This document shows positions 1 to 6,408 of a DNA stretch of 9,637 nt, one piece after another. The stretch lies in assembly GCA_002414865.1 (NCBI GenBank), contig DIAQ01000100.1:23770-33406 (forward strand), read 5' to 3'. Within the stretch, counting starts at the first letter, position 1. Each line of letters begins with the position of its first letter. Origin of the DNA: a candidate division Hyd24-12 bacterium UBA5074. GTDB taxonomy: Bacteria; Fermentibacterota; Fermentibacteria; Fermentibacterales; Fermentibacteraceae. A program made the translations under genes and the position numbers. The notes beneath the pieces are model-generated. The model saw nothing but the letters and a program-made list of their open reading frames with translations, was not told where the DNA came from and made no database searches.

Positions 1-971
1 TCCGCCCCAGGCTTCTCTGCAGCAGGTGCCTGGAGTTCGATTCCTGCAGATGGGATGGAGCCAGGATCAGCGACGAGCTGGTCCGCCGCCTTGTCAGCTT
101 CGTCGATTTCGTGCCGGTCTGCCCCGAGGTGGCGATCGGCCTGGGAGTGCCGCGTGATCCCATACGGCTCGTCAGAGGTGAGGCCGGAGAGGTCGAGCTC
201 TTCCAACCCGCATCCGGACGGGTGCTGACCCGGGAGATGGAGTCCTTCGCAGGACGGTTCCTCGACGGGCTCGGCGAGGTGGACGGGGCCATCCTCAAGT
301 TCCGCTCGCCCTCCTGCGGCACCTCGGATGTCCGGGTGCATCCCCGGGGCGATGCGAAGGGAGCCATCACCGGGAAGTCCCCCGGCCTGTTCGCCGCGGC
401 GGCCATCTCCAGGCTCGAAGGCCTTCCCGTAGAGTCCGAGGGCAGGCTGAAGAACTTCGCGATCCGGGAGCACTTCCTCACGAGGATCTTCTCGCTGGCC
501 GCCTTCCGCGGAGTGAGGCAGGCCTGTCTGCAGGCCGGGACGACAGGTCCCCTCGTGGAGTTCCATGCAGGCCTCAAGATGCTGCTCATGGCCATGAACC
601 GCGAGGAGCAGCGCCGCCTCGGGCGCCTTCTCGCCTCCGGCCTGCCCGTCCGGGACGCCCTCCAGGGGTATGGCGAGGGTCTGAGGCACGCCCTCGCACG
701 ACCGATGAGGCCGGGAGCCGTAGTGGATGTGCTCCTGCACGCACTCGGGTTCTTCAAGGACGGGCTGAAGCCCGCGGAGAAGGCCCTGTTCCTCGATGCC
801 GTGGAGGGCTTCAGGGCAGGCAGGCTGCCTCTTTCGGCATGCCTCGCGGTGCTGCGCGCCTGGCTGGCCCGCTTCGACGCCCCCTGGCTCGCTTCCCAGG
901 CGTTCTTCTCCCCGTACCCGCCCGGCCTTGTCGACATCGCCGACTCGGGCAAGGGCCGCGACCTGGACTGA
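1..971 (+). CDS. DUF523-DUF1722 (TudS/YbgA-like) protein, 5' partial
   Basis: The reading frame is open from the first full codon at 3, so the true start lies upstream; a GTG at 111 falls inside the conserved domain and is not the start. 322 residues are visible. Residues 1-150 match DUF523, the family that includes the thiouracil desulfurase TudS, which holds a [4Fe-4S] cluster on three cysteines. Candidate ligands are all present: SRC (C9), VCPEV (C40) and SPSCG (C105). From about residue 150 a DUF1722 (YbgA-like) domain follows, with FHAGLK-LLMA and a later HALGFFK-L-EK stretch, ending with the family-typical FFSPYP. The fused arrangement is common; the role of DUF1722 is unknown. Sulfur removal from a thiolated base or related small molecule is inference from the family; the substrate cannot be told. 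It is first in view of a five-gene + strand run and sits 17 nt before the flavin reductase. Confidence 0.9.
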   Translation, partial: RPRLLCSRCLEFDSCRWDGARISDELVRRLVSFVDFVPVCPEVAIGLGVPRDPIRLVRGEAGEVELFQPASGRVLTREMESFAGRFLDGLGEVDGAILKFRSPSCGTSDVRVHPRGDAKGAITGKSPGLFAAAAISRLEGLPVESEGRLKNFAIREHFLTRIFSLAAFRGVRQACLQAGTTGPLVEFHAGLKMLLMAMNREEQRRLGRLLASGLPVRDALQGYGEGLRHALARPMRPGAVVDVLLHALGFFKDGLKPAEKALFLDAVEGFRAGRLPLSACLAVLRAWLARFDAPWLASQAFFSPYPPGLVDIADSGKGRDLD

Positions 972-976
972 TTCGG

Positions 977-985
977 AAAGGAGGG
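977..985 (+). promoter_or_regulatory. Shine-Dalgarno site deciding the flavin reductase start
   Basis: AAAGGAGGG precedes two adjacent in-frame ATG codons at 986 and 989. The GGAGG core (980-984) leaves 1 nt before 986 but 4 nt before 989. The second ATG is therefore the more likely initiation codon. Confidence 0.6.
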
Positions 986-988
986 ATG

Positions 989-1498
989 ATGGACGAGGCT
1001 TTCCGCACGATCGAGCCGCAGAAGATAGAGGGCAACGCCTTCGAGATGATCGCCGACGGGTGGATGCTTGTGACGGCCGGCACTCCGGCGTCCTGGAACA
1101 CCATGACCGCATCGTGGGGCGCCATGGGCGAACTCTGGAAGAAGAAGGTCTGTTTCGCCTTCGTCAGGCCGCAGAGGCACACGCGGAGCTTCATGGAGAG
1201 CTCCCAGCGCTTCACCCTGAGCTTCTTCGACGAGAAGTACAGGCCGGCGCTGGAGTTCTGCGGGAGCCACTCGGGCCGCGATGTGGACAAGGCCGCGGAA
1301 ACCGGCCTTCTCCCCTTCGAGCCCATGACCGGCGCGGTGTCCTTCGAGCAGGCCTCCCTGGTCATCGTCGCCAGGAAGATCTACACGCACGATCTCGACC
1401 CCTCCAGATTCCTCGAGGCCGGGATCCAGGACTGCTACCCGCTGTTCGACTACCATCGCATGTACATCGGAGAGGTCGAGAAGGTCCTGACCAGATAG
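989..1498 (+). CDS. Flavin reductase family protein (flavoredoxin-like)
   Basis: 169 residues, the usual size of single-domain FMN-binding flavin reductases. These split-barrel proteins bind FMN, and many reduce free flavin with NAD(P)H or act as electron carriers (flavoredoxin). Sequence support is a TAGTPASWNTMTASWG segment (29-44), where the N-x-M-T-A-S-W-G core matches the FMN-contact region, then FVRPQRHTRSFM (58-69) with the arginine and threonine typical of the phosphate-binding stretch, and a C-terminal HRMYIGEV strand (156-163). No signal peptide or membrane segment, so cytoplasmic. The ATG at 986 would add one methionine; 989 is preferred on ribosome-site spacing. It lies 17 nt after the DUF523-DUF1722 gene and 21 nt before the DUF5916 gene, consistent with one operon. 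An electron-transfer partner role to a neighbour is inference. Confidence 0.9.
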   Translation: MDEAFRTIEPQKIEGNAFEMIADGWMLVTAGTPASWNTMTASWGAMGELWKKKVCFAFVRPQRHTRSFMESSQRFTLSFFDEKYRPALEFCGSHSGRDVDKAAETGLLPFEPMTGAVSFEQASLVIVARKIYTHDLDPSRFLEAGIQDCYPLFDYHRMYIGEVEKVLTR

Positions 1499-1519
1499 GC
1501 ATCCGCCGGGGAGAAAGAC

Positions 1520-3691
1520 ATGCTCGGGACCCTTGCGGCGTTGCTGTTGTGTGGAGCCGCCCAGGCCGGCCTCGAGGCGGTCCGCATCCAGGTGCCGCCC
1601 GACATCGACGGCATGCTCGACGACGAGGCCTGGACCTCGGTCGCGTTCACCGAGAGCCTGTTCGTGGCTCAGCGTCCAGTGCCCGACACCCCCATGTCCG
1701 AGCCCGTCAGGTTCGCCGTGGCCTATGACGACCAGGCGCTGTACTTCGCCTTCGAGCTGCTCGACTCCCGCCCCGGGGAGATGCGCAGGGTCCTCACACC
1801 GAGGGACGAGGATGCCCCATCCGAATGGATCCTCGTGATGCTCGACACCTTCCATGACGGAGCCAACTGCTACATCCTCGGCGTGAGCCTGGCGGGCGTG
1901 CAGTACGACGCCAGGCAGTCCGTGGTGGGCGGGACATCCCTGAGCTGGGACACGATCTGGGAGTGCGCGACTTCCGAGGGCGATTCGGGCTGGACCGCCG
2001 AGATCGCGATCCCCTTCTCCGGCCTCAGGTACCCCGGCGACCCGGAGCAGGTCTGGGGCATCAATCTGAAGCGTTCCATCTCGCGCACCCACGAGGGCGG
2101 ATACCTCGCGAGGATGCCCGCCGACGGCGACATCGTGGTGGAGGACTTCACCGATCTCACCGGTCTGAGCGACCTGCCTCACCCCCTCGGATTCGAGTTC
2201 AGGCCCTACGGGGCCGCGAGGCTCGACAGCCTGGCGGAAGGGCGGAGGGGCCGGGCCTGGGGAGACGCGGGGGTCGACCTGAAACTCAGGATCACTCCCA
2301 GCCTGACCGCCGATCTGGCCGTGAACCCTGACTTCGGGCAGATAGAGGCCGACGAGGCCGAGGCGAACCTCTCGCACTGGCAGACCTACCTCGACGAGAA
2401 ACGCCCCTTCTTCCTTGAGGGTTCGGAGCTGTTCGACATGCCCTTCAGCCTCTTCTACTCGCGCAGGGTGGGAGCAGCGGCGTGGAATGGAGGGATCGTC
2501 CCCATCCTCGGAGGCCTGAAGCTCACCGGAACGGCGGGCGGAGGCCTCAGGATCGGAGTGCTCGACGCATACACGGGTGAGGTGACGGAGGATGGCTCAG
2601 TCGTTGAACCGGCGTCCAACTACTTCGCCGGGAGGGCCGTCGAGGAGCTGGGACCAGGGTCGTTCCTCGGGCTCTCCGCGACCAGCGTGGTCTCAGCCGC
2701 GCACGACAGCCTCGACCGCGGGCACTCGTACGCCGGCGCGTTCGACTTCAGGATCGGCCTCCCCTCCGATCTCTCGGTGAGCGGGGCCGCGGCCGGCACC
2801 TCGAATCCCGCGAGCGATGACGGATATGCGTTCAGGGGGTCCGTAGGCTACGACGGAGACAGGGCCTACGCCTTCGCCGGCGCGAATCACATCCAGGAGG
2901 AGTTCGACGCCAACGCCTGCGGCTACACGACATCGACCGGCGAGACCGATCGCTGGATGGAGGCGGGGGGCACGCTCAACACCGGAGGCACCCTCCAGCA
3001 GCTGTTCCCGGGCGCCTACTGCTGGTACACCGACACTCCGGACGGGCTGATCGTCTCTCGGGGCATCTCCACCTGGATCAGCACCAGGACGACGGGGAAC
3101 TACCGTCAGGGTGGCGGGGCGACCTGGGAGGGCTCCTACTACGACAGATACGAGGGGCCCGCCGGCAGGCAGTACGACGGCGGCTTCGCGTGGAACGCCT
3201 GGATGAGCACCGACACGAGGCGCGATGTGAGCCTGTATGCCGAATACTACGAGGGCCAGTACTGCAACGGCTGGAAAGACGGCTGGTGGACCAGCCTGGA
3301 CTATGTCCCCCTGCCCTGCCTCAGCTTCGAGGCCGTTGGGAGCTGGGCCCGCACCGGGGATGCCGGGAGGTACAACTGGTCGGCGGACGGCTGGGATGAC
3401 CGCGACACCGACTGGCGCTCGGTGGAGCTCCGGAGCGGCCTCCTGTTCGGGCCCGACCTGCATGTGAGGTTGTCGTCGCAGTTCGCCCGCTTCCGCTCCG
3501 AATGGGGCCTGACGGGCGCGACGACGGCCGACCAGCACTGGGCGAACCTTCTGCTGAGCTGGATGTACAAGCCGGGCAGCATGTTCTACTTCCTGGTGGG
3601 CGAGACGGCCCCGCCGGACGAAGAGAGCGGCGATCCGGGGACGCCCAGCTTCACGATCTACTCGAAGATCACATGGTTCCTGGGCGCGTGA
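1520..3691 (+). CDS. CBM9-like domain / DUF5916 outer-membrane beta-barrel protein
   Basis: 723 residues. The N-terminus MLGTLAALLLCGAAQA looks like a short signal peptide cleaved after AQA, though it lacks the usual basic residues; no other ATG, GTG or TTG lies between the preceding in-frame stop (1496-1498) and 1520. GGGGAG 6 nt upstream is the ribosome site. Residues 22-205 form a CBM9-like beta-sandwich: DIDGMLDDEAW (28-38), the AYDDQALYFAF strand, and GWTAEIAIPFSGLR (157-170). Residues from about 224 to the end match DUF5916, with the hallmark NPDFGQIEADEAE (269-281) and EKRPFFLEGSELF (293-305). The rest alternates aromatic and polar residues as expected of an outer-membrane barrel, ending in SKITWFLGA. 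Such proteins are often annotated as carbohydrate-binding, but ligand and activity are unknown. It is the only exported product in an otherwise cytoplasmic redox operon. Confidence 0.88.
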   Translation: MLGTLAALLLCGAAQAGLEAVRIQVPPDIDGMLDDEAWTSVAFTESLFVAQRPVPDTPMSEPVRFAVAYDDQALYFAFELLDSRPGEMRRVLTPRDEDAPSEWILVMLDTFHDGANCYILGVSLAGVQYDARQSVVGGTSLSWDTIWECATSEGDSGWTAEIAIPFSGLRYPGDPEQVWGINLKRSISRTHEGGYLARMPADGDIVVEDFTDLTGLSDLPHPLGFEFRPYGAARLDSLAEGRRGRAWGDAGVDLKLRITPSLTADLAVNPDFGQIEADEAEANLSHWQTYLDEKRPFFLEGSELFDMPFSLFYSRRVGAAAWNGGIVPILGGLKLTGTAGGGLRIGVLDAYTGEVTEDGSVVEPASNYFAGRAVEELGPGSFLGLSATSVVSAAHDSLDRGHSYAGAFDFRIGLPSDLSVSGAAAGTSNPASDDGYAFRGSVGYDGDRAYAFAGANHIQEEFDANACGYTTSTGETDRWMEAGGTLNTGGTLQQLFPGAYCWYTDTPDGLIVSRGISTWISTRTTGNYRQGGGATWEGSYYDRYEGPAGRQYDGGFAWNAWMSTDTRRDVSLYAEYYEGQYCNGWKDGWWTSLDYVPLPCLSFEAVGSWARTGDAGRYNWSADGWDDRDTDWRSVELRSGLLFGPDLHVRLSSQFARFRSEWGLTGATTADQHWANLLLSWMYKPGSMFYFLVGETAPPDEESGDPGTPSFTIYSKITWFLGA

Positions 3692-3698
3692 GGCGCCC
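3682..3698 (+). repeat. Small perfect hairpin over the DUF5916 stop codon
   Basis: GGGCGC and GCGCCC pair perfectly around the 5-nt loop GTGAG, which includes part of the TGA stop. There is no following T-run, so this is not a convincing terminator. In this GC-rich DNA it may be chance or a minor mRNA-stability element between operon genes. Confidence 0.3.
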
Positions 3699-3716
3699 GC
3701 CGATCGGAGGGAGCGG

Positions 3717-4493
3717 ATGATGGACTGCAGGGAGATGTCGGAGTTCTTCCTGAAATCGCTGAGGCTGCAGACCAACCCGGTGGCGGTCAGGCTGTACCTG
3801 ACCCTGGAGGAGGTGCCGAAGAAGCCTCTGCCATTCAAGCTCAACATCTGCCAGCTGATCTCCATGGCGCGCCACCAGGGAAGGGCGGCGGCGGGGACGC
3901 CCGAGGGCATGGTGTGCTCCATCGGAGCGGCCTGCACCGGCCTGATCCCCACTCCCCAGGCCTACCTCGACGGCACGGCCGGCGTCGGCAGGTATGTCGA
4001 GAGTGCGGAGGCCGGCCGGAGGTTCTTCCAGAACACCTTCAAGCTGGGCGATTCCGGAAGGCAGTTCGCGGCCCTCCTGGCGGCGCCGCTGGCGGACGCC
4101 TGCGGCTACGAGCCCGATGTGGTGCTGTTCTACGCCAATCCGGCGCAGATCATGCGCCTGATCCACTCCTGTGTGTACAGGACCGGAGAGAAGGTGGCGG
4201 CCGACACGGTGGCGGAGGCTGCGGTGTGCTCGGCGATAGGCTTCGTGAAGGCAACGGGCAGGCCCGTGGTGGGGTTTCCCTGCGCGGGCGACAGGCGCTT
4301 CGGCGGCACCCAGGACTCCGAGCTCGTCCTGGCGGCCCCGTTTGCCATGCTCCCCGACATGATAATGGCGTTGGAGGACCTCTCGGCCGCGGGCCGCCTC
4401 TATCCGGTCGCCCCGAATGTCATGTGGACGCCGCAGATGCCGCCTGCGTACACGATAGGCGAGAGCGATCTCGGGAGCGGAGGAGACAGTTGA
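3717..4493 (+). CDS. DUF169 domain-containing protein
   Basis: 258 residues, standard for stand-alone DUF169 (COG2043) proteins, whose biochemical role is not established. Family features seen: LRLQTNPVAVRLY (15-27), the NICQL segment (43-47), CSIGAACTGL (67-76), the central YEPDVVLFYANPAQIMRL (131-148), and a late FPCAGDR-FGG segment (187-197). Eight cysteines are present (4, 45, 67, 73, 129, 152, 171, 189). Those at 45, 67, 171 and 189 sit in recognisable family blocks and could bind metal or an Fe-S cluster, which is inference. No signal peptide or membrane segment. The ATG at 3717 is preferred over 3720 because GGAGG (3706-3710) is then 6 nt away. It follows the DUF5916 gene by 25 nt and its stop overlaps the start of the ferritin-like gene, suggesting translational coupling. 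Confidence 0.87.
   Translation: MMDCREMSEFFLKSLRLQTNPVAVRLYLTLEEVPKKPLPFKLNICQLISMARHQGRAAAGTPEGMVCSIGAACTGLIPTPQAYLDGTAGVGRYVESAEAGRRFFQNTFKLGDSGRQFAALLAAPLADACGYEPDVVLFYANPAQIMRLIHSCVYRTGEKVAADTVAEAAVCSAIGFVKATGRPVVGFPCAGDRRFGGTQDSELVLAAPFAMLPDMIMALEDLSAAGRLYPVAPNVMWTPQMPPAYTIGESDLGSGGDS
4479..4485 (+). promoter_or_regulatory. Shine-Dalgarno site supporting a TTG start
   Basis: GGAGGAG lies inside the end of the DUF169 gene. Its GGAGG core is 6 nt before the TTG at 4490. This spacing, together with the start of ferritin-like homology right after it, picks TTG as the initiation codon of the next gene. Confidence 0.6.
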
Positions 4494-4957
4494 TAGCCGA
4501 AGCGCGGGAGATCCTGGAAACCGCAAAGGAGATGGAGAGGGCCGGTGCCTCGTTCTACAGGCAGCTGGAGGAGAAGCACGGCGGGGACGACTCGCTGCGA
4601 GAGCTGTTCGGCTTCCTCGCGTCCGAGGAGGACGGTCATCTCAGGGAATTCGAGAAGCTCCTGGACGAGATCCCCGACTTCAGCTTCCCCGAGCACTTCG
4701 CCCCGATGGCGCGCGATCTGAAGGGATTCGCGAGCATCTTCTCCAGTTCACGCCTGGCCGACGAGAGGCGCTCTCTCTCGAGCCTGCTCACGGCCGTGGA
4801 CTTCGCCATACGCCGCGAGATGGACACGATCTTCTTCTATGACGAGCTGCTCGCCATGGTGCCGGATCTCCAGCAGAAGTGGGTGCGGAGCCTGATAGAG
4901 CAGGAGCGCCGCCACTTCCGTGAGCTGACGGAGCTCAGGGCGCACATCGCGAGGTGA
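4490..4957 (+). CDS. Rubrerythrin-like ferritin-family diiron protein
   Basis: 155 residues from a TTG start that overlaps the preceding stop as TTGA. The frame is open far upstream, but homology begins here and a Shine-Dalgarno site is correctly placed. The sequence is a four-helix bundle of the ferritin-like/rubrerythrin type (COG1633-like). The diiron ligand pattern is complete: E16-x6-Y23 in helix 1, E47-x2-H50 in helix 2 (EEDGH), E110-x6-Y117 in helix 3 (REMDTIFFY) and E139-x2-H142 in helix 4 (ERRH). There is no C-terminal rubredoxin CxxC domain, so any peroxidase activity would need an external electron donor; the flavin reductase in the same gene run is a candidate partner (inference). 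A role in oxidative-stress defence or iron handling fits the family. It is the last gene of the + strand run, converging on the anti-sigma gene. Confidence 0.85.
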   Translation: MIAEAREILETAKEMERAGASFYRQLEEKHGGDDSLRELFGFLASEEDGHLREFEKLLDEIPDFSFPEHFAPMARDLKGFASIFSSSRLADERRSLSSLLTAVDFAIRREMDTIFFYDELLAMVPDLQQKWVRSLIEQERRHFRELTELRAHIAR

Positions 4958-4958
4958 T

Positions 4959-5005
4959 CCCGGGGAGAGGCCGCCCGCGCAGGGCGGACGGCCCTATTCC
5001 CCGGG
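4959..5005. terminator. Nested palindrome between convergent operons (possible bidirectional terminator)
   Basis: The outer arms CCCGGGGA (4959-4966) and TCCCCGGG (4998-5005) are perfect 8-bp complements. An inner CCGCCC/GGGCGG hairpin (4971-4976 and 4982-4987) has a 5-nt loop. The structure lies just past the ferritin-like stop and spans the TAG stop of the convergent anti-sigma gene, where a two-way transcription stop is expected. No T-tract flanks it on either strand, so intrinsic termination is uncertain. Confidence 0.4.
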
Positions 5006-5464
5006 GAGGAACACGGCCACCACGGCGGCAACCGCCGTGAGGCTCGCAGTCACCAGAAGGGTCCCGGCGTTGGCTCCGGCATTGGCGGCAACCTTCGACA
5101 CGCCCTGGAGCAGACCGTCGAGTGTGCCTGAAGACACTGTGATGTCGAGCATCCGGGCAGCCATCCAGGAAATCGAGATGAAAGCCGCGAAGCCGGCGGC
5201 CACAGTGGCAGCGGTCTTGAACCTGTAGAGCTTCTGATGTCTCGGCCTGGTGAGAACGGCGATCGCCCGCTCGATCCTCCTCTGCAGCTCCTCGGGCGGC
5301 ACGGGAGGCGTGCGCAGCCGGCCCTCGATCGAGCGCTCGAGCGCCAGCTCGGCGGAGCACACCGGGCACGAGGCCAGATGCTGCTCGAAGCCGGACCGCC
5401 CGGACGCGTCCATGGCGCCCAGCAGATAGTCCAGCACCTCTTCAGACCTGTTGCAGAACTTCAT
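4994..5464 (-). CDS. Membrane-anchored zinc-finger anti-sigma factor (zf-HC2)
   Basis: 156 residues. The N-terminal 45 residues resemble the anti-sigma zinc-binding domain: the HLASCPVC segment gives H29-x3-C33-x2-C36, with C4 a possible fourth ligand. A basic linker (60-84) leads to a hydrophobic stretch at 85-105 and a second at 133-153, giving two predicted membrane passes. The protein would sequester the ECF sigma factor at the inner membrane and release it on an envelope signal. It follows the sigma gene directly, overlapping it by 23 nt (5442-5464), with AAGGA about 7 nt before the ATG inside the sigma coding region. This order and overlap are typical of cognate sigma/anti-sigma pairs. 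The stimulus is unknown. The domain between the two membrane stretches is only about 27 residues, so the signal may be sensed in the membrane or through the DUF6249-like partner (inference). Confidence 0.85.
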   Translation of the reverse strand: MKFCNRSEEVLDYLLGAMDASGRSGFEQHLASCPVCSAELALERSIEGRLRTPPVPPEELQRRIERAIAVLTRPRHQKLYRFKTAATVAAGFAAFISISWMAARMLDITVSSGTLDGLLQGVSKVAANAGANAGTLLVTASLTAVAAVVAVFLPGE

Positions 5465-5984
5465 CTTCTCTTCCTTCCAGGAGCGTCCTCAGGCGCCTCC
5501 TGGCTCTGTGTACATAAACACGCACGTTCCCTTCGGGGATTCCAGTGGCTTCGGCGATCTCGGAGTTCTTCAGGTCGCCGAAGTAGAAGAGCGTCAGGAG
5601 CATCCTGTCCCTCTCGGGCAGCTCGAGGATGGCGGTCTCGAGGATGCTCCCGCCCTCCGCCCGGATCCCCGGGTCAACTCCGAACTCGTCGATCTCCTCG
5701 CCCGTCGGGTCCTCGGGCTTCCGCCTCCGTATGTGGTCCAGAGCCGCCCGGCGGGCGATGGAGGCGATCCATGCCGTGAAGCTGGAGTTCTCGCGCAGAA
5801 GTCCGATGTTGAGCCAGGCTTTCACGAAGGCCTCCTGGCTGACGTCCTGCGCGGTGTCCGGGTCGCCCACCATCCTCCGCGCGATGCCGTAGACCAGCCC
5901 CGCGTGGGACCTGACAAGCTCGCCGAAGGCTTGTGCATCTCCCCCTCTTGCGCGTTCTATCGCGAGCGGGAGTTCAGTTGCCAT
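5442..5984 (-). CDS. ECF-type sigma-70 family RNA polymerase sigma factor
   Basis: 180 residues, normal for an ECF sigma factor with only regions 2 and 4. Region 2 (about 20-88) shows the DPDTAQDVSQEAFVKAW core-binding segment and the FTAWIASIARRAALDHIRRRK stretch that contacts the -10 element. Region 4 (about 114-168) starts with ELPERDRMLLTLFYF and has the helix-turn-helix NSEIAEATGIPEGNVRVYVH, followed by a basic RARRRL helix that reads the -35 element. No long C-terminal extension. The start ATG lies within the last codons of the DUF6249-like gene (11-nt overlap, ATGGCAACTGA) with no strong ribosome site of its own, so it is probably translated by coupling. Its 3' end overlaps the anti-sigma gene by 23 nt. 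ECF factors usually activate their own operon, but no clear ECF-type promoter was found upstream. Confidence 0.92.
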   Translation of the reverse strand: MATELPLAIERARGGDAQAFGELVRSHAGLVYGIARRMVGDPDTAQDVSQEAFVKAWLNIGLLRENSSFTAWIASIARRAALDHIRRRKPEDPTGEEIDEFGVDPGIRAEGGSILETAILELPERDRMLLTLFYFGDLKNSEIAEATGIPEGNVRVYVHRARRRLRTLLEGREDEVLQQV

Positions 5985-6357
5985 TCGCGGGCTTGTCCCG
6001 CCGGTCGATGAAGTACCAAATGAGGATGAACGCGAGCCCCAGGAGCACCAGGAATGCCATCCCGCCGAGGGATTCGGGGCTCTCTCCGGCCAGGGTGCCC
6101 GCGGCTCCCACGCCGAGACCGATGCCCACGAGGATGATGCCGGTGCGCAGCGAGTTCTTCCTGCGGGGAGCCGAGCCTGTCAGGGACAGCATCTTCTCGA
6201 TCTCCTCGGGAGGCCTTCCCGCTTCGACGGCCCTCTTCACTGTCTCGTACCTGGCGATCTTCTCCCTGTGCCCGTGCACGATCGCGATTATCGCGATGGC
6301 AACGGGACCCCCGATGCTCAGGAGTATCGCGACTATCGGGATCAGAATGGCTTCCAT
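5974..6357 (-). CDS. DUF6249-like small membrane protein
   Basis: 127 residues from the ATG at 6357. The frame is open to 6450, but only 6357 has a good ribosome site (AGGAG, 6 nt spacing) and begins directly with the first membrane helix. Three membrane spans are predicted: 3-27 (isoleucine-rich), about 71-90 (GIILVGIGLGVG) and 98-117. Between the first and second lies a charged cytoplasmic-type segment, HGHREKIARYETVKRAVEAG, and a PPEEIEKML helix. This layout resembles DUF6249 proteins, which are often found beside ECF sigma/anti-sigma genes in Bacteroidota-like genomes; their function is not established. It is first in a three-gene operon and overlaps the sigma gene by 11 nt. A part in sensing or tuning the envelope signal that controls the sigma factor is inference from position. 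Confidence 0.75.
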   Translation of the reverse strand: MEAILIPIVAILLSIGGPVAIAIIAIVHGHREKIARYETVKRAVEAGRPPEEIEKMLSLTGSAPRRKNSLRTGIILVGIGLGVGAAGTLAGESPESLGGMAFLVLLGLAFILIWYFIDRRDKPANGN

Positions 6358-6360
6358 CGT

Positions 6361-6368
6361 CCTCTCCT
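6361..6368 (-). promoter_or_regulatory. Ribosome-binding site of the DUF6249-like gene, inside a hairpin arm
   Basis: On the minus strand AAAGGAGAGGACG runs directly into the ATG at 6357. AGGAG (6368-6364) is 6 nt from the start. Part of it, AGGA, is also the 3' arm of a perfect 9-bp inverted repeat (6365-6389), so ribosome access could depend on RNA folding. Confidence 0.6.
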
Positions 6369-6389
6369 TTCGTTGCTCTGACGAAAGGA
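6365..6389 (-). promoter_or_regulatory. Perfect 9-bp inverted repeat in the DUF6249/sigma operon leader
   Basis: TCCTTTCGT (6365-6373) and ACGAAAGGA (6381-6389) are exact reverse complements around a 7-nt loop. In the minus-strand leader the start-proximal arm contains the Shine-Dalgarno AAAGGA. It could be an RNA hairpin that hides the ribosome site, or a DNA operator for a dimeric regulator. An adjoining hairpin GACGG-CGC-CCGTC (6388-6400) shares two bases with it, so the two compete at the junction. Confidence 0.5.
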
Positions 6390-6408
6390 CGGCGCCCGTC
6401 GGGGGGAT

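Noticed and set aside
1520..1556. Lipoprotein signal (lipobox) at the LLLC stretch of the DUF5916 protein.
   Set aside because: The residue before the cysteine is leucine, not G, A or S, and an AQA signal peptidase I site follows directly.
2693..3952. Long minus-strand open frame (about 419 codons) opposite the DUF5916 and DUF169 genes, and similar long frames opposite other genes.
   Set aside because: These are codon-bias shadows in high-GC DNA. Their translations are rich in G, A, P and R without recognisable domains, and the opposite strand carries clear family matches.
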